A stretch of DNA of 64,000 bases from Pseudomonadota bacterium (lineage in GTDB: Bacteria > Pseudomonadota > Alphaproteobacteria > Rhizobiales > Hyphomicrobiaceae): contig JAEZRM010000016.1 of NCBI GenBank assembly GCA_023412805.1, positions 27,317-91,316 on the forward strand. The letters are read 5' to 3'. Below are positions 25,848 through 34,022 of the stretch, one piece after another; position 1 is the stretch's first letter; each line of letters starts with the position of its first letter. The notes below the pieces were generated by a model. That model made no database searches. It had not been told where the DNA came from and worked only from the letters and a program-made list of their open reading frames with translations. A program made the translations under genes and the position numbers.

Positions 25848-25949
25848 ATGGATTATCTGCTGCAACACATGGTCTTCTACGTGGCTTGTGCCTTTCTGCT
25901 CGGCGTTTTCGTCGGCTGGGCCACCTGCCGCCGCCGCGAGGATCATTGA
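25848..25949 (+). CDS. 33-residue single-pass membrane peptide
   Basis: The ATG at 25848 has GAGGA seven bases upstream and opens 33 codons: MDYLLQHMVFYVACAFLLGV then FVGWATCRRREDH. One helix (about residues 8-27) followed by RRR predicts N-out, C-in topology. It starts 20 bases after the OmpA-type stop and ends 42 bases before the HHH protein. The helix ending (FLLGVFVGWATCR) resembles the anchor of that next protein (YFLGCIVGCLARK), sharing LG-x2-VG, so the two may be related or pair in the membrane. It is too small for most gene finders. No function is known. Confidence 0.6.
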   Translation: MDYLLQHMVFYVACAFLLGVFVGWATCRRREDH

Positions 25950-25991
25950 TGTCATGAGGCGATCGGAGAGACTGGTTCGGAGTGCACTTGC

Positions 25992-27662
25992 ATGATCGCA
26001 CTGGCATGGCAGACGCTGCTCATCCTGACGGTCGCATACTTCCTCGGCTGCATTGTCGGCTGTCTCGCGCGCAAACTGATCGGTGCTCGCCCTGCAATAA
26101 GTGACGAGCCGCTGCTCGAGGCGGCGGTGTCGGCGCCTACCGCACCGCCGCCGCCGCGCGACGTCGCCACACGGGTCGTAGCTGCTCCCGCCATCGTGAG
26201 CGAAGCAGCCGCGCCCGCAACGCGTCCGATGCCCGGCGCCGGGACAACGAAAGCCTTCCGTCGCGCTGACCGCGATACACCGGAGGATCCGGCACCTGCT
26301 GAGCCGCCGTCCGAGCCGGAGCTGCCACGGCGTGCTCCGTCGAAAGTGAGCGATGTGCCGCCACCGGTTACCGTCGCCGCGCCGATCTCCGCGGCCGACG
26401 CGGTCGCAGCGGCTGTGGCCGAGCGCATGGCAGTGCCGACACCCCCGGTTGTGCTGGAGGTATCGGAAACGGAGCCGGCAGTGGCCGAACCCGCAGTGCT
26501 TGAGCCGGCGGCTCCTCCGGCATCGATCGACGATCTCACGCGCATCCGCGCGATCGATGGCGAACTCGCAGCGAAACTCAACGAACTCGGCGTGACCAGG
26601 TACGCCGAGATTGCGGGCTGGACCAGCGAGGATGTGCACACCGCCAGCGACCTGCTTGGCTTCGACGGGCGCATCGAACGCGAGAATTGGATTGAGCAGG
26701 CACAGATTCTCGCCCGCGGTGGTGCCACGTCCTACGCGACCGGGCTCGCCAGTGTCGCGCTCCGAGCTGCGACGCCCGTCGCTGTGTCGCCACCGCCCCC
26801 CGAGCGGGGCCCCGAGGTGGCGTCACGGGCCGCATTTGCCGAGCCGCGGCCGGCCTTGCCGCCGGCTGCCCCACCACCTGTCAAAGTGAGCGGCCGGGAC
26901 AATCTCCAGCGCATTGGCGGTATCAGCGGTGAGATCGAGAGCGTGCTCAATGCGCACGAGATCGCGCGGTACTCGCAGATATCTGGTTGGACGGCTGCCG
27001 ATGTGCTGCGTGTCGAGGGGTTGCTCGGTTCCAGCGGTCGGATCAGCCGCGAGAACTGGATCGAGCAGGCGCAGATTCTCGCTCGTGGTGGCGCGACGGC
27101 TTATTCCCGCACGTTTGATGCGCGCGGCGGTCCGCCGCCGCCCATGTCCATTATGCCTGTTGCCGCCCCGCCCGCAGCAATCGAGGCCCCGCCGACAATT
27201 GTGACTGTTGCGCCCGCGCCGCCTCCGCCTGAGCCTGAACCGGAGTATGCGCCTGAACCGGAGCCAGTGTCCGAACCGGTTGCCGCCGCGCCGGTGCCTG
27301 ATGAGGAGATTGCGGCTGCGATTACCGCGCCCGAGCGCACGCCGGATCTCTCAGGCATGCGTTCCGTGCGTTCGGAGGCTTTCCGCGCGCCGGACAGCAT
27401 GGCCGGCGCTCCGACCGCCACGCCCGATGATCTCAAGCGGGTTCGCGGCATCGGCCTGCTCATCGAGCGCAAGCTCAATGCCATGGGCGTGTCGACCTAC
27501 GAGCAGATCGCCAACTGGACGGCCGACGACGTCGGTACGGTCAATGCGAAGCTCGAGTTCAAGGGCCGCATCGAGCGTGAGAACTGGATCGAGCAGGCGC
27601 GCATTCTCGCGTCCGGCGGTCATACGGATTTCTCACGCCGGTTCGAGCGGGGCGAAGTCTAG
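25992..27662 (+). CDS. Membrane-anchored protein with three NuoE-tail-like HhH domains
   Basis: A 556-residue protein. Residues 5-24 are a transmembrane helix followed by RK, predicting a cytoplasmic bulk. Long Ala/Pro/Glu-rich linkers separate three copies of a domain of about 75 residues at about 178-252, 301-375 and 477-555. Each starts like a helix-hairpin-helix (LTRIRAIDGELAAKLNELGV) and contains IAGWT then GRIERENWIEQAQILARGG or a close variant. The same domain is known as the C-terminal extension of NuoE and in some L21-related proteins in Hyphomicrobiales. HhH domains often bind DNA or proteins; the partner here is unknown. No enzyme domain is visible. Confidence 0.8.
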   Translation: MIALAWQTLLILTVAYFLGCIVGCLARKLIGARPAISDEPLLEAAVSAPTAPPPPRDVATRVVAAPAIVSEAAAPATRPMPGAGTTKAFRRADRDTPEDPAPAEPPSEPELPRRAPSKVSDVPPPVTVAAPISAADAVAAAVAERMAVPTPPVVLEVSETEPAVAEPAVLEPAAPPASIDDLTRIRAIDGELAAKLNELGVTRYAEIAGWTSEDVHTASDLLGFDGRIERENWIEQAQILARGGATSYATGLASVALRAATPVAVSPPPPERGPEVASRAAFAEPRPALPPAAPPPVKVSGRDNLQRIGGISGEIESVLNAHEIARYSQISGWTAADVLRVEGLLGSSGRISRENWIEQAQILARGGATAYSRTFDARGGPPPPMSIMPVAAPPAAIEAPPTIVTVAPAPPPPEPEPEYAPEPEPVSEPVAAAPVPDEEIAAAITAPERTPDLSGMRSVRSEAFRAPDSMAGAPTATPDDLKRVRGIGLLIERKLNAMGVSTYEQIANWTADDVGTVNAKLEFKGRIERENWIEQARILASGGHTDFSRRFERGEV

Positions 27663-27764
27663 CTGCTTCATCGGTTGTCACTGGGCATCTGCTTGCTCAT
27701 GATGCCTTGAGCCGCGTGCATTGGCGCGGGCACATTTGATTTCGTCGGGACGGAGCATTCCGGA

Positions 27765-29372
27765 ATGCGCTCATTGCTGAAGGCGTCGCTGGTTTTTGCC
27801 GTCGCCCTGTTCTGCTGGGCGAGTGCGGCGAGCGCGCAGAAGCGCGTGGCCCTGGTGATCGGTAACGCGGCCTATACGCACACCGCCGCCCTCGCCAATC
27901 CGAAGAACGATGCCGGTGATGTGGCGGCAACGCTCGCGAACTTCGGATTCCAGATCGTCGAGGGCTACGATCTCGACAAGCCCGCCTTCGATCGCACGGT
28001 GAGAAACTTTGCTGCCGCCCTCCAGGATGCCGAGGTGGCGGTGTTCTTCTATGCCGGCCATGCACTCCAGGTTCAGGGGCAGAACTATCTCGTTCCCATC
28101 GATGCCGAGCTCACGGGGGCGGCGGCGCTCGACTTCGAAATGGTGCGCCTTGACCTCATTCAGCGCACGATGGAAAATCAAGCGCGTACGAACATCCTGT
28201 TCCTCGATGCGTGCCGCGACAATCCGCTGGCGAAGAACCTTGCGCGCTCCATGGGGACGCGTTCAGCCAGCATCGGCCGCGGTCTGGCAAGCGTAGAGGC
28301 GGGTGTGGGCACGCTGATCAGCTTCTCGACGCAGCCCGGCAACGTCGCGCTCGACGGCGGCGGGCGCAATTCGCCGTTCGCGGGCGCGCTCGTGCGTAAC
28401 CTGCGCCGGTCGGGGCACGATGATCTCAGCACGCTCCTCATTTCCGTGCGCAATGATGTCATGAAGGCGACGGGCAACAAGCAGGTTCCATGGGAGCATT
28501 CCTCGCTCACGGGCCGCTTCTTCTTCAACATGAAGGCATCAGCGTCGGTTGCCGGTGCTCAGACTTCGTCGACGCCAACAGCTTCGCGCGACGAAGCTGC
28601 CGAGGCGTGGAACGCCGCGAAGGACAGCACGAGCGCGTTTGTCCTCGAAGCGTTCGTCAAACGCTATGCCGGCTCGTTCTATGCCGAGCTTGCGCGTGAG
28701 CGCTTGCAGTCGCTGCAGAGCCGGCAGGCTGCGGCGACGCCGTCAACGCCCGCACCGGCACCTCCCGATGCGCTGGCGAACTCGCCGCAGCCTGGGTCTC
28801 AGCCGAGCGACCCCTGGACGCTCACCGGCAACAACACGCTCGACCTGCTCGACGGGCGCGTGCTCTTCTCGATGATCGGCACGCCGTATCGCGGTCGACG
28901 CGATCTCGTCGGCGTTCGCATAAACGGCGAAACGACAAGCCTTGGGGTCGGCCAGTTCGTGCATGTGAGCCGGGTGGGCGAGATCTGCGGGATCTTCTTG
29001 CGCCAGATCCATGTCAGCACGCGAAACGCGGACTTTCAGGTGCTGTGCGGCGAGGCGTTCGGCGACCCGCCGCAGGACAGGGCAGCGATCGCCATCGCCC
29101 TGCCCTTCAAGGCCCCTTCGGCCGAGGTTTTCAGCCTCGAGCGTGGAACGAGCCGCGAGGTCCAGAACGGCAAAGCGACCGCTCTCGTCACTTTCGTTGC
29201 GGCGCCTTACCGCGGTCGTCGCGACGTTGTCGGCGTGCGCATCCAGGGGGAGGAGAAGTCGTTGTCGATCGGCGAGAGGGCAGAAGCATATGTCGGCGAT
29301 AGCGCCTGCCTGTTCGTGCTGCGGCAGATCCATACGGGCTACAAGACGGCCGAGTTCCAGTGGCAGTGCTAA
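27765..29372 (+). CDS. Exported caspase-like (peptidase C14) protein with duplicated C-terminal domain
   Basis: A 535-residue protein with a signal peptide (MRSLLKASLVFAVALFCWAS then AASAQ). Residues about 26-260 form a p20-like caspase fold: KRVALVIGNAAYTHTAALAN, the catalytic His in FYAGHALQVQG (H99) and Cys in LDACRDNP (C150). The C-terminal part has two related units of about 70 residues, sharing PYRGRRD(L/V)VGVRI and a LRQIH segment, ending in DFQVLC and EFQWQC respectively. Bacterial members of C14 (metacaspases, orthocaspases) usually prefer cleavage after Arg/Lys. Export implies periplasmic or extracellular action. It follows the HhH protein by 102 bases, so it may share a transcript or have its own promoter. 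Confidence 0.88.
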   Translation: MRSLLKASLVFAVALFCWASAASAQKRVALVIGNAAYTHTAALANPKNDAGDVAATLANFGFQIVEGYDLDKPAFDRTVRNFAAALQDAEVAVFFYAGHALQVQGQNYLVPIDAELTGAAALDFEMVRLDLIQRTMENQARTNILFLDACRDNPLAKNLARSMGTRSASIGRGLASVEAGVGTLISFSTQPGNVALDGGGRNSPFAGALVRNLRRSGHDDLSTLLISVRNDVMKATGNKQVPWEHSSLTGRFFFNMKASASVAGAQTSSTPTASRDEAAEAWNAAKDSTSAFVLEAFVKRYAGSFYAELARERLQSLQSRQAAATPSTPAPAPPDALANSPQPGSQPSDPWTLTGNNTLDLLDGRVLFSMIGTPYRGRRDLVGVRINGETTSLGVGQFVHVSRVGEICGIFLRQIHVSTRNADFQVLCGEAFGDPPQDRAAIAIALPFKAPSAEVFSLERGTSREVQNGKATALVTFVAAPYRGRRDVVGVRIQGEEKSLSIGERAEAYVGDSACLFVLRQIHTGYKTAEFQWQC

Positions 29373-29379
29373 GTTCGCG

Positions 29380-30060
29380 CTAAAGCAGGCGCTCGCGGAA
29401 CGGCACGATCAGCTCGGGGCCCTCGTTGCGCGCGTTGTTGAGGCGCGGATCGACGGTAATGTGCTCGAGCAGATCGCCGGGTGCCGGGCGCAACATCTCC
29501 GCCGCCATCTCGGCCTTGAAGCCGCGCGTATCGAGCCAGGCATCGAAGTGCTCCGGCTGCAGGATCGCCGGCATGCGATCATGGAGCGGTGAAAGCTTGT
29601 CATTAGCGCTAACGGTCAGGATGGCCATAGTGTCGACTTCGCTGCCGTCCGCGCCGAGCCAGCTTTCCCAGAGTCCGGCGAAAGCGAGAAGTCCGCTGTC
29701 AGTCCGCCGGATGAGATGCGGTTGTCGCGCGCCGGCCTTTCCGGTCCACTCGTAGAAGCCATTGGCCGGTATGAGGCAGCGGCGATGGCGCATGGCACCT
29801 CGGAACGAGGCCTTCTCGGTTGCGCCTTCGGCCCGCGCGTTGATCATGAGCGATAGGCGGGCAGGATCCTTGGCCCACCCCGGGATGAGCCCCCAGCGGA
29901 CGAGGGCCAATTCGCGTTTATGGTTATGATCGAGGCGGACTATCAGGGTGGGCTGGATCGGCGCGATATTGTAGCGCGGCGGGAAAGGCTCGCCATTCCA
30001 TGCGCCGAAATGCTCCCGAACGGCCTCCACGGTTTCGGTAAGATTGTAGCGCGAGCACAT
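29380..30060 (-). CDS. SOS response-associated peptidase (YedK/HMCES family)
   Basis: A 226-residue member of the SRAP family, which shields abasic sites in single-stranded DNA by forming a thiazolidine crosslink through Cys2. The start is fixed by the family: MCSRYNLTET, with Cys immediately after Met. Other active-site features are NARAEGATEKASFR, RCLIPANGFYEWTG and the late His in LHDRMPAIL. All are intact. The start at 30060 (ATG) is required to leave Cys2 exposed; upstream codons in frame are excluded. It is convergent with the caspase-like gene, leaving 7 bases. Confidence 0.95.
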   Translation of the reverse strand: MCSRYNLTETVEAVREHFGAWNGEPFPPRYNIAPIQPTLIVRLDHNHKRELALVRWGLIPGWAKDPARLSLMINARAEGATEKASFRGAMRHRRCLIPANGFYEWTGKAGARQPHLIRRTDSGLLAFAGLWESWLGADGSEVDTMAILTVSANDKLSPLHDRMPAILQPEHFDAWLDTRGFKAEMAAEMLRPAPGDLLEHITVDPRLNNARNEGPELIVPFRERLL

Positions 30061-30196
30061 GGGCCTGGTTCTCGATTCGCGGATGTCTGGGGCGTACGCC
30101 CAGCCATGCGCGCCACGCCCCTTGGGATTGCTCCCTTCTTGCTCTAACGTCCCGCTCAAATCAAACACCGCGACCGGCCGGCCCCAGGGGAGCGCA

Positions 30197-31603
30197 ATGA
30201 CAAGAGAAACTGCCGTATCGAGCGCCCTCGCCTATTACGACGATCAGAAAAAGGGCTATTTCGCTGATCTGGCCCGCTGGGTGGCGGTCCCGACCGAGAG
30301 TCAGAACCCTGAGCGCCTGCATGTGCTCGCCGCCTACCTCGAAACGGTGATCAGCCCCGAGCTCGAAGCCCTCGGCTATACGATCAAGATCTATTCGAAC
30401 CCCCTCCCGGGCTGCGGGCCGGTGCTGCTCGCGACGCGCATCGAAGACCCGGCGCTTCCGACCTTCATCGCCTATGGCCATGGCGACGTGGTCCTCGGCA
30501 TGGAAGGGCGCTGGGCGAACGCGCGCGATCCCTGGAAGCTGTCCTTCGAGGGCGAGCGCGTGTATGGCCGCGGCGTCGCAGACAACAAGGGGCAGACGCT
30601 CGTTCATGTCGCTGCATTGCGCGAGGTGCTGAAGGCGCGTGGCAAGCTCGGCTTCAACCACAAATTTCTCATCGAGACGGGCGAGGAGAACGGATCGAAA
30701 GGTCTCAAGGAGATCATTGAGGCCAACAGGGCGGACTTTGCCGCCGACGGCTTTCTGGCCTCCGACGGCCCGCGTACGGAGATCGGCAAGCCGAACGTCA
30801 CGCTCGGCAATCGCGGCTGCTGCAACTTCACGCTGAGTGTCGATCTGCGCGAGGGCGGACATCATTCCGGCAACTGGGGCGGCCTCCTCGCCAATCCCGG
30901 CATCATTCTCGCACATGCCATTGCAAGCATCACGGATGCGAACGGGCGCATTCAGGTCGACGGCTGGCGGCCGGAGATTCCCGGTCACGTGCGCGAGGTG
31001 TTGACGGGCATCGATCGCGATGGCGGGCTGCGCTCGCCGAAAGTGGACGACACCTGGGGCGAGCCGGGGCTCACGCGCATCGAGAAGATTTCGGCTTTCA
31101 ACTCTTTCGAGGTGCTCGCCTTCGAGACGGGCAATCCCGCAAAGCCGGTCAATGCCGTGCCGCCGAAGGCGCGCGCCGTGTGTGCGCTCCGCTATGTCGT
31201 CGGCACGGACGAGAACGCCATCGAGAGCAATCTGCGCCGTCACTTGGACAAGCACGGCTTTGCGAACGTCAAGGTCGAGCCGCCGCCCGCGAGCAACAAC
31301 GGGCGCTTCTACGCGAGCCGCACGGACCATCGTCATGCCTGGCCGCAGTGGGTCAAGGGTGCCGTGGAGCGCAACTCGAACCAGCCGTGCGGAATCCTGC
31401 CGAATGGCGGCGGTTCCAACATGACGTACATGCTGCAATACATCATCGGCATGCCGTGCGTGTGGCTGCCGCTCAGCTACGCCGGCTGCTCGCAGCACGC
31501 ACCTGACGAACACATTCTGATGCCGCTCATGCGCGAGGGAATGCGCCATGTGACGGGCATCTATTGGGACCTCGGCGATCAACAGACAGGTTATCGGCCA
31601 TGA
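30197..31603 (+). CDS. M20 family metallopeptidase / deacylase
   Basis: A 468-residue enzyme of the ArgE/DapE/CPG2 family, using two zinc ions to hydrolyse amide bonds in peptides or acylated amino acids. Metal and catalytic residues are in TFIAYGHGDVV, GRGVADNKGQ, LIETGEENGS and the late SYAGCSQHAPDEHI. GHHSGNWGGLLANPG is the start of the dimerisation/lid domain. ATG at 30197 follows AGGGGAG. It overlaps the amidase downstream by ATGA, so the two are co-translated; together with the HD protein they form a three-gene operon. The substrate is unknown; amide degradation followed by deacylation would fit. Confidence 0.9.
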   Translation: MTRETAVSSALAYYDDQKKGYFADLARWVAVPTESQNPERLHVLAAYLETVISPELEALGYTIKIYSNPLPGCGPVLLATRIEDPALPTFIAYGHGDVVLGMEGRWANARDPWKLSFEGERVYGRGVADNKGQTLVHVAALREVLKARGKLGFNHKFLIETGEENGSKGLKEIIEANRADFAADGFLASDGPRTEIGKPNVTLGNRGCCNFTLSVDLREGGHHSGNWGGLLANPGIILAHAIASITDANGRIQVDGWRPEIPGHVREVLTGIDRDGGLRSPKVDDTWGEPGLTRIEKISAFNSFEVLAFETGNPAKPVNAVPPKARAVCALRYVVGTDENAIESNLRRHLDKHGFANVKVEPPPASNNGRFYASRTDHRHAWPQWVKGAVERNSNQPCGILPNGGGSNMTYMLQYIIGMPCVWLPLSYAGCSQHAPDEHILMPLMREGMRHVTGIYWDLGDQQTGYRP

Positions 31604-33033
31604 CAGAACTTTGTGATCTCTCGGCGGTGGAGTTGCGCCGTCTCATCGGCCGCAAGAAGGTCTCGCCGCTCGAATTGCTGGATAGCTGCCTCATGCGCAT
31701 CCGGGCGACGGACGGCGCGATCAATGCCATGGTCGCGCTCGACGAGAAGGCCGCGCGCAAAGCTGCACGCGACGCCGAGAAGGCCGTCATGCGCGGTGAT
31801 GATCTTGGCCTGCTGCACGGTTTGCCGCTCGGCGTGAAGGATCTGTCCGATACCGCCGGCCTCAAGACCACGTACGGCAGCCTGATCTACAAGGATCACG
31901 TGCCGAAGAAGGACAGCGGCATGGTGGCGCGTGTACGTGCCGAAGGCGCCATCATCGTCGGCAAGACGAACACGCCCGAGTTCGGCGCTGGCGCCAACAC
32001 CAAAAACAAGGTCTACGGCGCGACGGGCAATCCCTTCGATCCCGAGAAGACGTCGGCCGGTTCGTCCGGCGGCTCGGCGGCGGCGCTCGCGGTGGGGCAG
32101 GTGCCGATCGCGACAGGCTCCGACTATGGCGGCAGTCTGAGAACACCCGCCGCTTTCTGCGGCGTTGCGGGCTTCCGCCCCTCACCTGGCGTGGTGCCAT
32201 CGGAGCGCCCCGTATCGCTCAGCCCGTTCCCGGTGACGGGACCGATGGGCCGCACGATCGAGGATCTGCATCTGCTGCTCAAGGCGCAGATCGACAGCGA
32301 CAAGATCGATCCGTTCGCCGGCGCCGACGTCCAGGATATACCGGAAACGCTCGGCAATACCGATCTCGGCTCGATCCGCGCGGCCTTCTCGACCGATCTC
32401 GGTTGCTGCCCCGTCGATGCGGATATCGCGGCGCTCTTCGAGCAGCGCACGCGCACGTTCCGCTCGGTCTTTGCCGAGACCAGCAACCGCCATCCCGATT
32501 TCACCAATGTGCACGAGACATTCGAAATCCTGCGCGGTCTGGTGTTCGTCGGCTCTCACCGCGAGCGCTACGAGAAGCACCGCGATCTGCTCGGCCCAAA
32601 CGTGATCGACAACACCGAGCGGGGACTCAAGTACTCGCTCGGCGATGTGGCCTGGGCCAATGTCGAGCAGACCAAGATCTACAATCGCTATATGGAATTC
32701 TTCGACGATGTCGACGTGCTGATCTGTCCGGCGGCGGCGGTCTCGCCGTTCCCGCACGCACAGCTCTACGTCGATGAGATCAACGGCGAGAAGATGCCGA
32801 CCTACATGCGCTGGCTCGCGCTCGCCTATGCGCTCACGACCGCGCTGCCGGCCGTCGCCGTCATTCCGTGCGGCGTCGATCACCTGGGTATGCCGTTTGG
32901 CATTCAGGTTGCGGGGCCGAACGGCTCCGATGCCATGGTGCTGGAAGTTGCGCACGCGCTCGAGCAGGTTCTGGCGGGCAACCCGGAGACGGCGCGGCCG
33001 CTGCCGGATTTGGCAAAGCTCGCGCCGAAATGA
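31600..33033 (+). CDS. Amidase (amidase signature family), operon member
   Basis: A 477-residue amidase with Lys in LPLGVKDLSDTAGLKTTYGS and the serine loop TSAGSSGGSAAALAVGQV then TGSDYGGSLRTPA. Its ending, AVAVIPCGVDHLGMPFGIQV, is close to the other full amidase in the window (18713-20212), so the two are likely paralogues. It starts inside the stop of the M20 gene (ATGA) and its own stop overlaps the HD gene start in the same way. This arrangement implies fixed stoichiometry and a joint pathway of amide breakdown. Confidence 0.93.
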   Translation: MTELCDLSAVELRRLIGRKKVSPLELLDSCLMRIRATDGAINAMVALDEKAARKAARDAEKAVMRGDDLGLLHGLPLGVKDLSDTAGLKTTYGSLIYKDHVPKKDSGMVARVRAEGAIIVGKTNTPEFGAGANTKNKVYGATGNPFDPEKTSAGSSGGSAAALAVGQVPIATGSDYGGSLRTPAAFCGVAGFRPSPGVVPSERPVSLSPFPVTGPMGRTIEDLHLLLKAQIDSDKIDPFAGADVQDIPETLGNTDLGSIRAAFSTDLGCCPVDADIAALFEQRTRTFRSVFAETSNRHPDFTNVHETFEILRGLVFVGSHRERYEKHRDLLGPNVIDNTERGLKYSLGDVAWANVEQTKIYNRYMEFFDDVDVLICPAAAVSPFPHAQLYVDEINGEKMPTYMRWLALAYALTTALPAVAVIPCGVDHLGMPFGIQVAGPNGSDAMVLEVAHALEQVLAGNPETARPLPDLAKLAPK

Positions 33034-33596
33034 GCGCGGGCGACGCACAGGCGGGTGCGTCCGCGACGGCGCGCCTGCTCGCGGCGGCGATCTTCTCAGC
33101 CGATCGTCATCGCGACCAGCGGCGGAAAGGCGTGCGCGAAACGCCTTACATCAATCATCCGCTCGAAGTGTCCGAACGCATCGTGCGTGTCGCTGGCGTC
33201 GATGATGTCGAAGTCCTTATTGCCGCCATCCTGCACGACACCATCGAGGATACCGAGACGACGGCCGAAGAGATCGAAGAGCATTTCGGCGCGACGATCG
33301 CCGCGCTCGTCCTCGAAGTCACGGACGATCGATCGCTCACGTGGATGGAGCGAAAGCGGCTCGAAATCGAGCACGCATCGGGGCTCACGCCGCGCGCCAA
33401 GCTCATCAAGCTCGCCGACAAGATCTGCAATGTCGAGGATACGGAGAACAATCCACCGTCGAGCTGGTCGCGCCAGCGCCGCCGCGACTATCTCGACTTC
33501 GCCGAGCAGATTGCGCTCGGCTGCCGCGGGAACAATGCGGCACTCGATGCGGAGTTCGTGCGCGTCGTCACGAGCGCGCGTGCGAAGATCGGTTGA
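33030..33596 (+). CDS. HD-domain (p)ppGpp hydrolase-like protein (MESH1/SpoT N-terminal type)
   Basis: A 188-residue metal-dependent phosphohydrolase. The HD signature is in place: His in PYINHPLEVSERI, His-Asp in AAILHDTIEDTETTAEEI, and the final Asp in KLIKLADKICNVEDTENN. The same spacing is seen in the hydrolase half of RelA/SpoT and in stand-alone MESH1-type (p)ppGpp or NADPH phosphatases. No synthetase, TGS or ACT domain is attached. It overlaps the amidase stop by ATGA. A nucleotide hydrolase coupled to amide-degrading enzymes is unusual. Which substrate it uses is not readable from sequence. Confidence 0.85.
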   Translation: MSAGDAQAGASATARLLAAAIFSADRHRDQRRKGVRETPYINHPLEVSERIVRVAGVDDVEVLIAAILHDTIEDTETTAEEIEEHFGATIAALVLEVTDDRSLTWMERKRLEIEHASGLTPRAKLIKLADKICNVEDTENNPPSSWSRQRRRDYLDFAEQIALGCRGNNAALDAEFVRVVTSARAKIG

Positions 33597-33608
33597 GGCG
33601 CCCGGAGT

Positions 33609-34022
33609 TCAGCTCTCCCAGCGGCCGCTCGGAATGAGCCTCGCCCCCGCTGTGTCCGCGCGATAGTGGTAGACCCAGGCGCGGACATCTCCACCCGAAG
33701 CGAGCCGAGCGGTCGTGCAGACCCGATCATACACATCATCGGGGGATGGCTCACTGGCCATGCCCTCGTAGTTGTCCAGCCATTTGAATACGGCCTCCGG
33801 GTCCGTGAGCTCGAAAACCTCACCATGGACGACATCGGCAATTGCCACAGGCGCGATCAGGCCCGGATAGCCATCAAGGGCGACGAGCCGCCCCGGAATG
33901 GTCGCGGGGCCAAGCCATTGGCTGGCGGCAACGAGCCGGGCACGCATATCGGCCCCGAGCTCGCCTCGCGCCTGGGTCATGAGTGTGCCGTAGACAAAGA
34001 GGAGATTGGTTTCGGAGCTCAT
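33609..34022 (-). CDS. Gamma-glutamylcyclotransferase-like protein
   Basis: A 137-residue AIG2/GGCT-fold protein. The substrate loop YGTLM occurs in LLFVYGTLMTQARG, and a later acidic segment (KWLDNYEGMASE) carries the probable catalytic Glu. Related enzymes release 5-oxoproline from gamma-glutamyl peptides or lysine side chains; others in the family have no proven activity. Its start overlaps the stop of the VOC gene (ATGA on the minus strand), so the two are translationally coupled. Confidence 0.82.
   Translation of the reverse strand: MSSETNLLFVYGTLMTQARGELGADMRARLVAASQWLGPATIPGRLVALDGYPGLIAPVAIADVVHGEVFELTDPEAVFKWLDNYEGMASEPSPDDVYDRVCTTARLASGGDVRAWVYHYRADTAGARLIPSGRWES

Noticed and set aside
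30161..31582. 473-codon minus-strand frame opposite the M20 peptidase
   Set aside because: All M20 metal motifs are on the plus strand; the antisense frame has no recognisable feature.
18713..33033. The two complete amidases as parts of a GatCAB tRNA amidotransferase
   Set aside because: No gatB or gatC gene is nearby and both neighbourhoods look catabolic.
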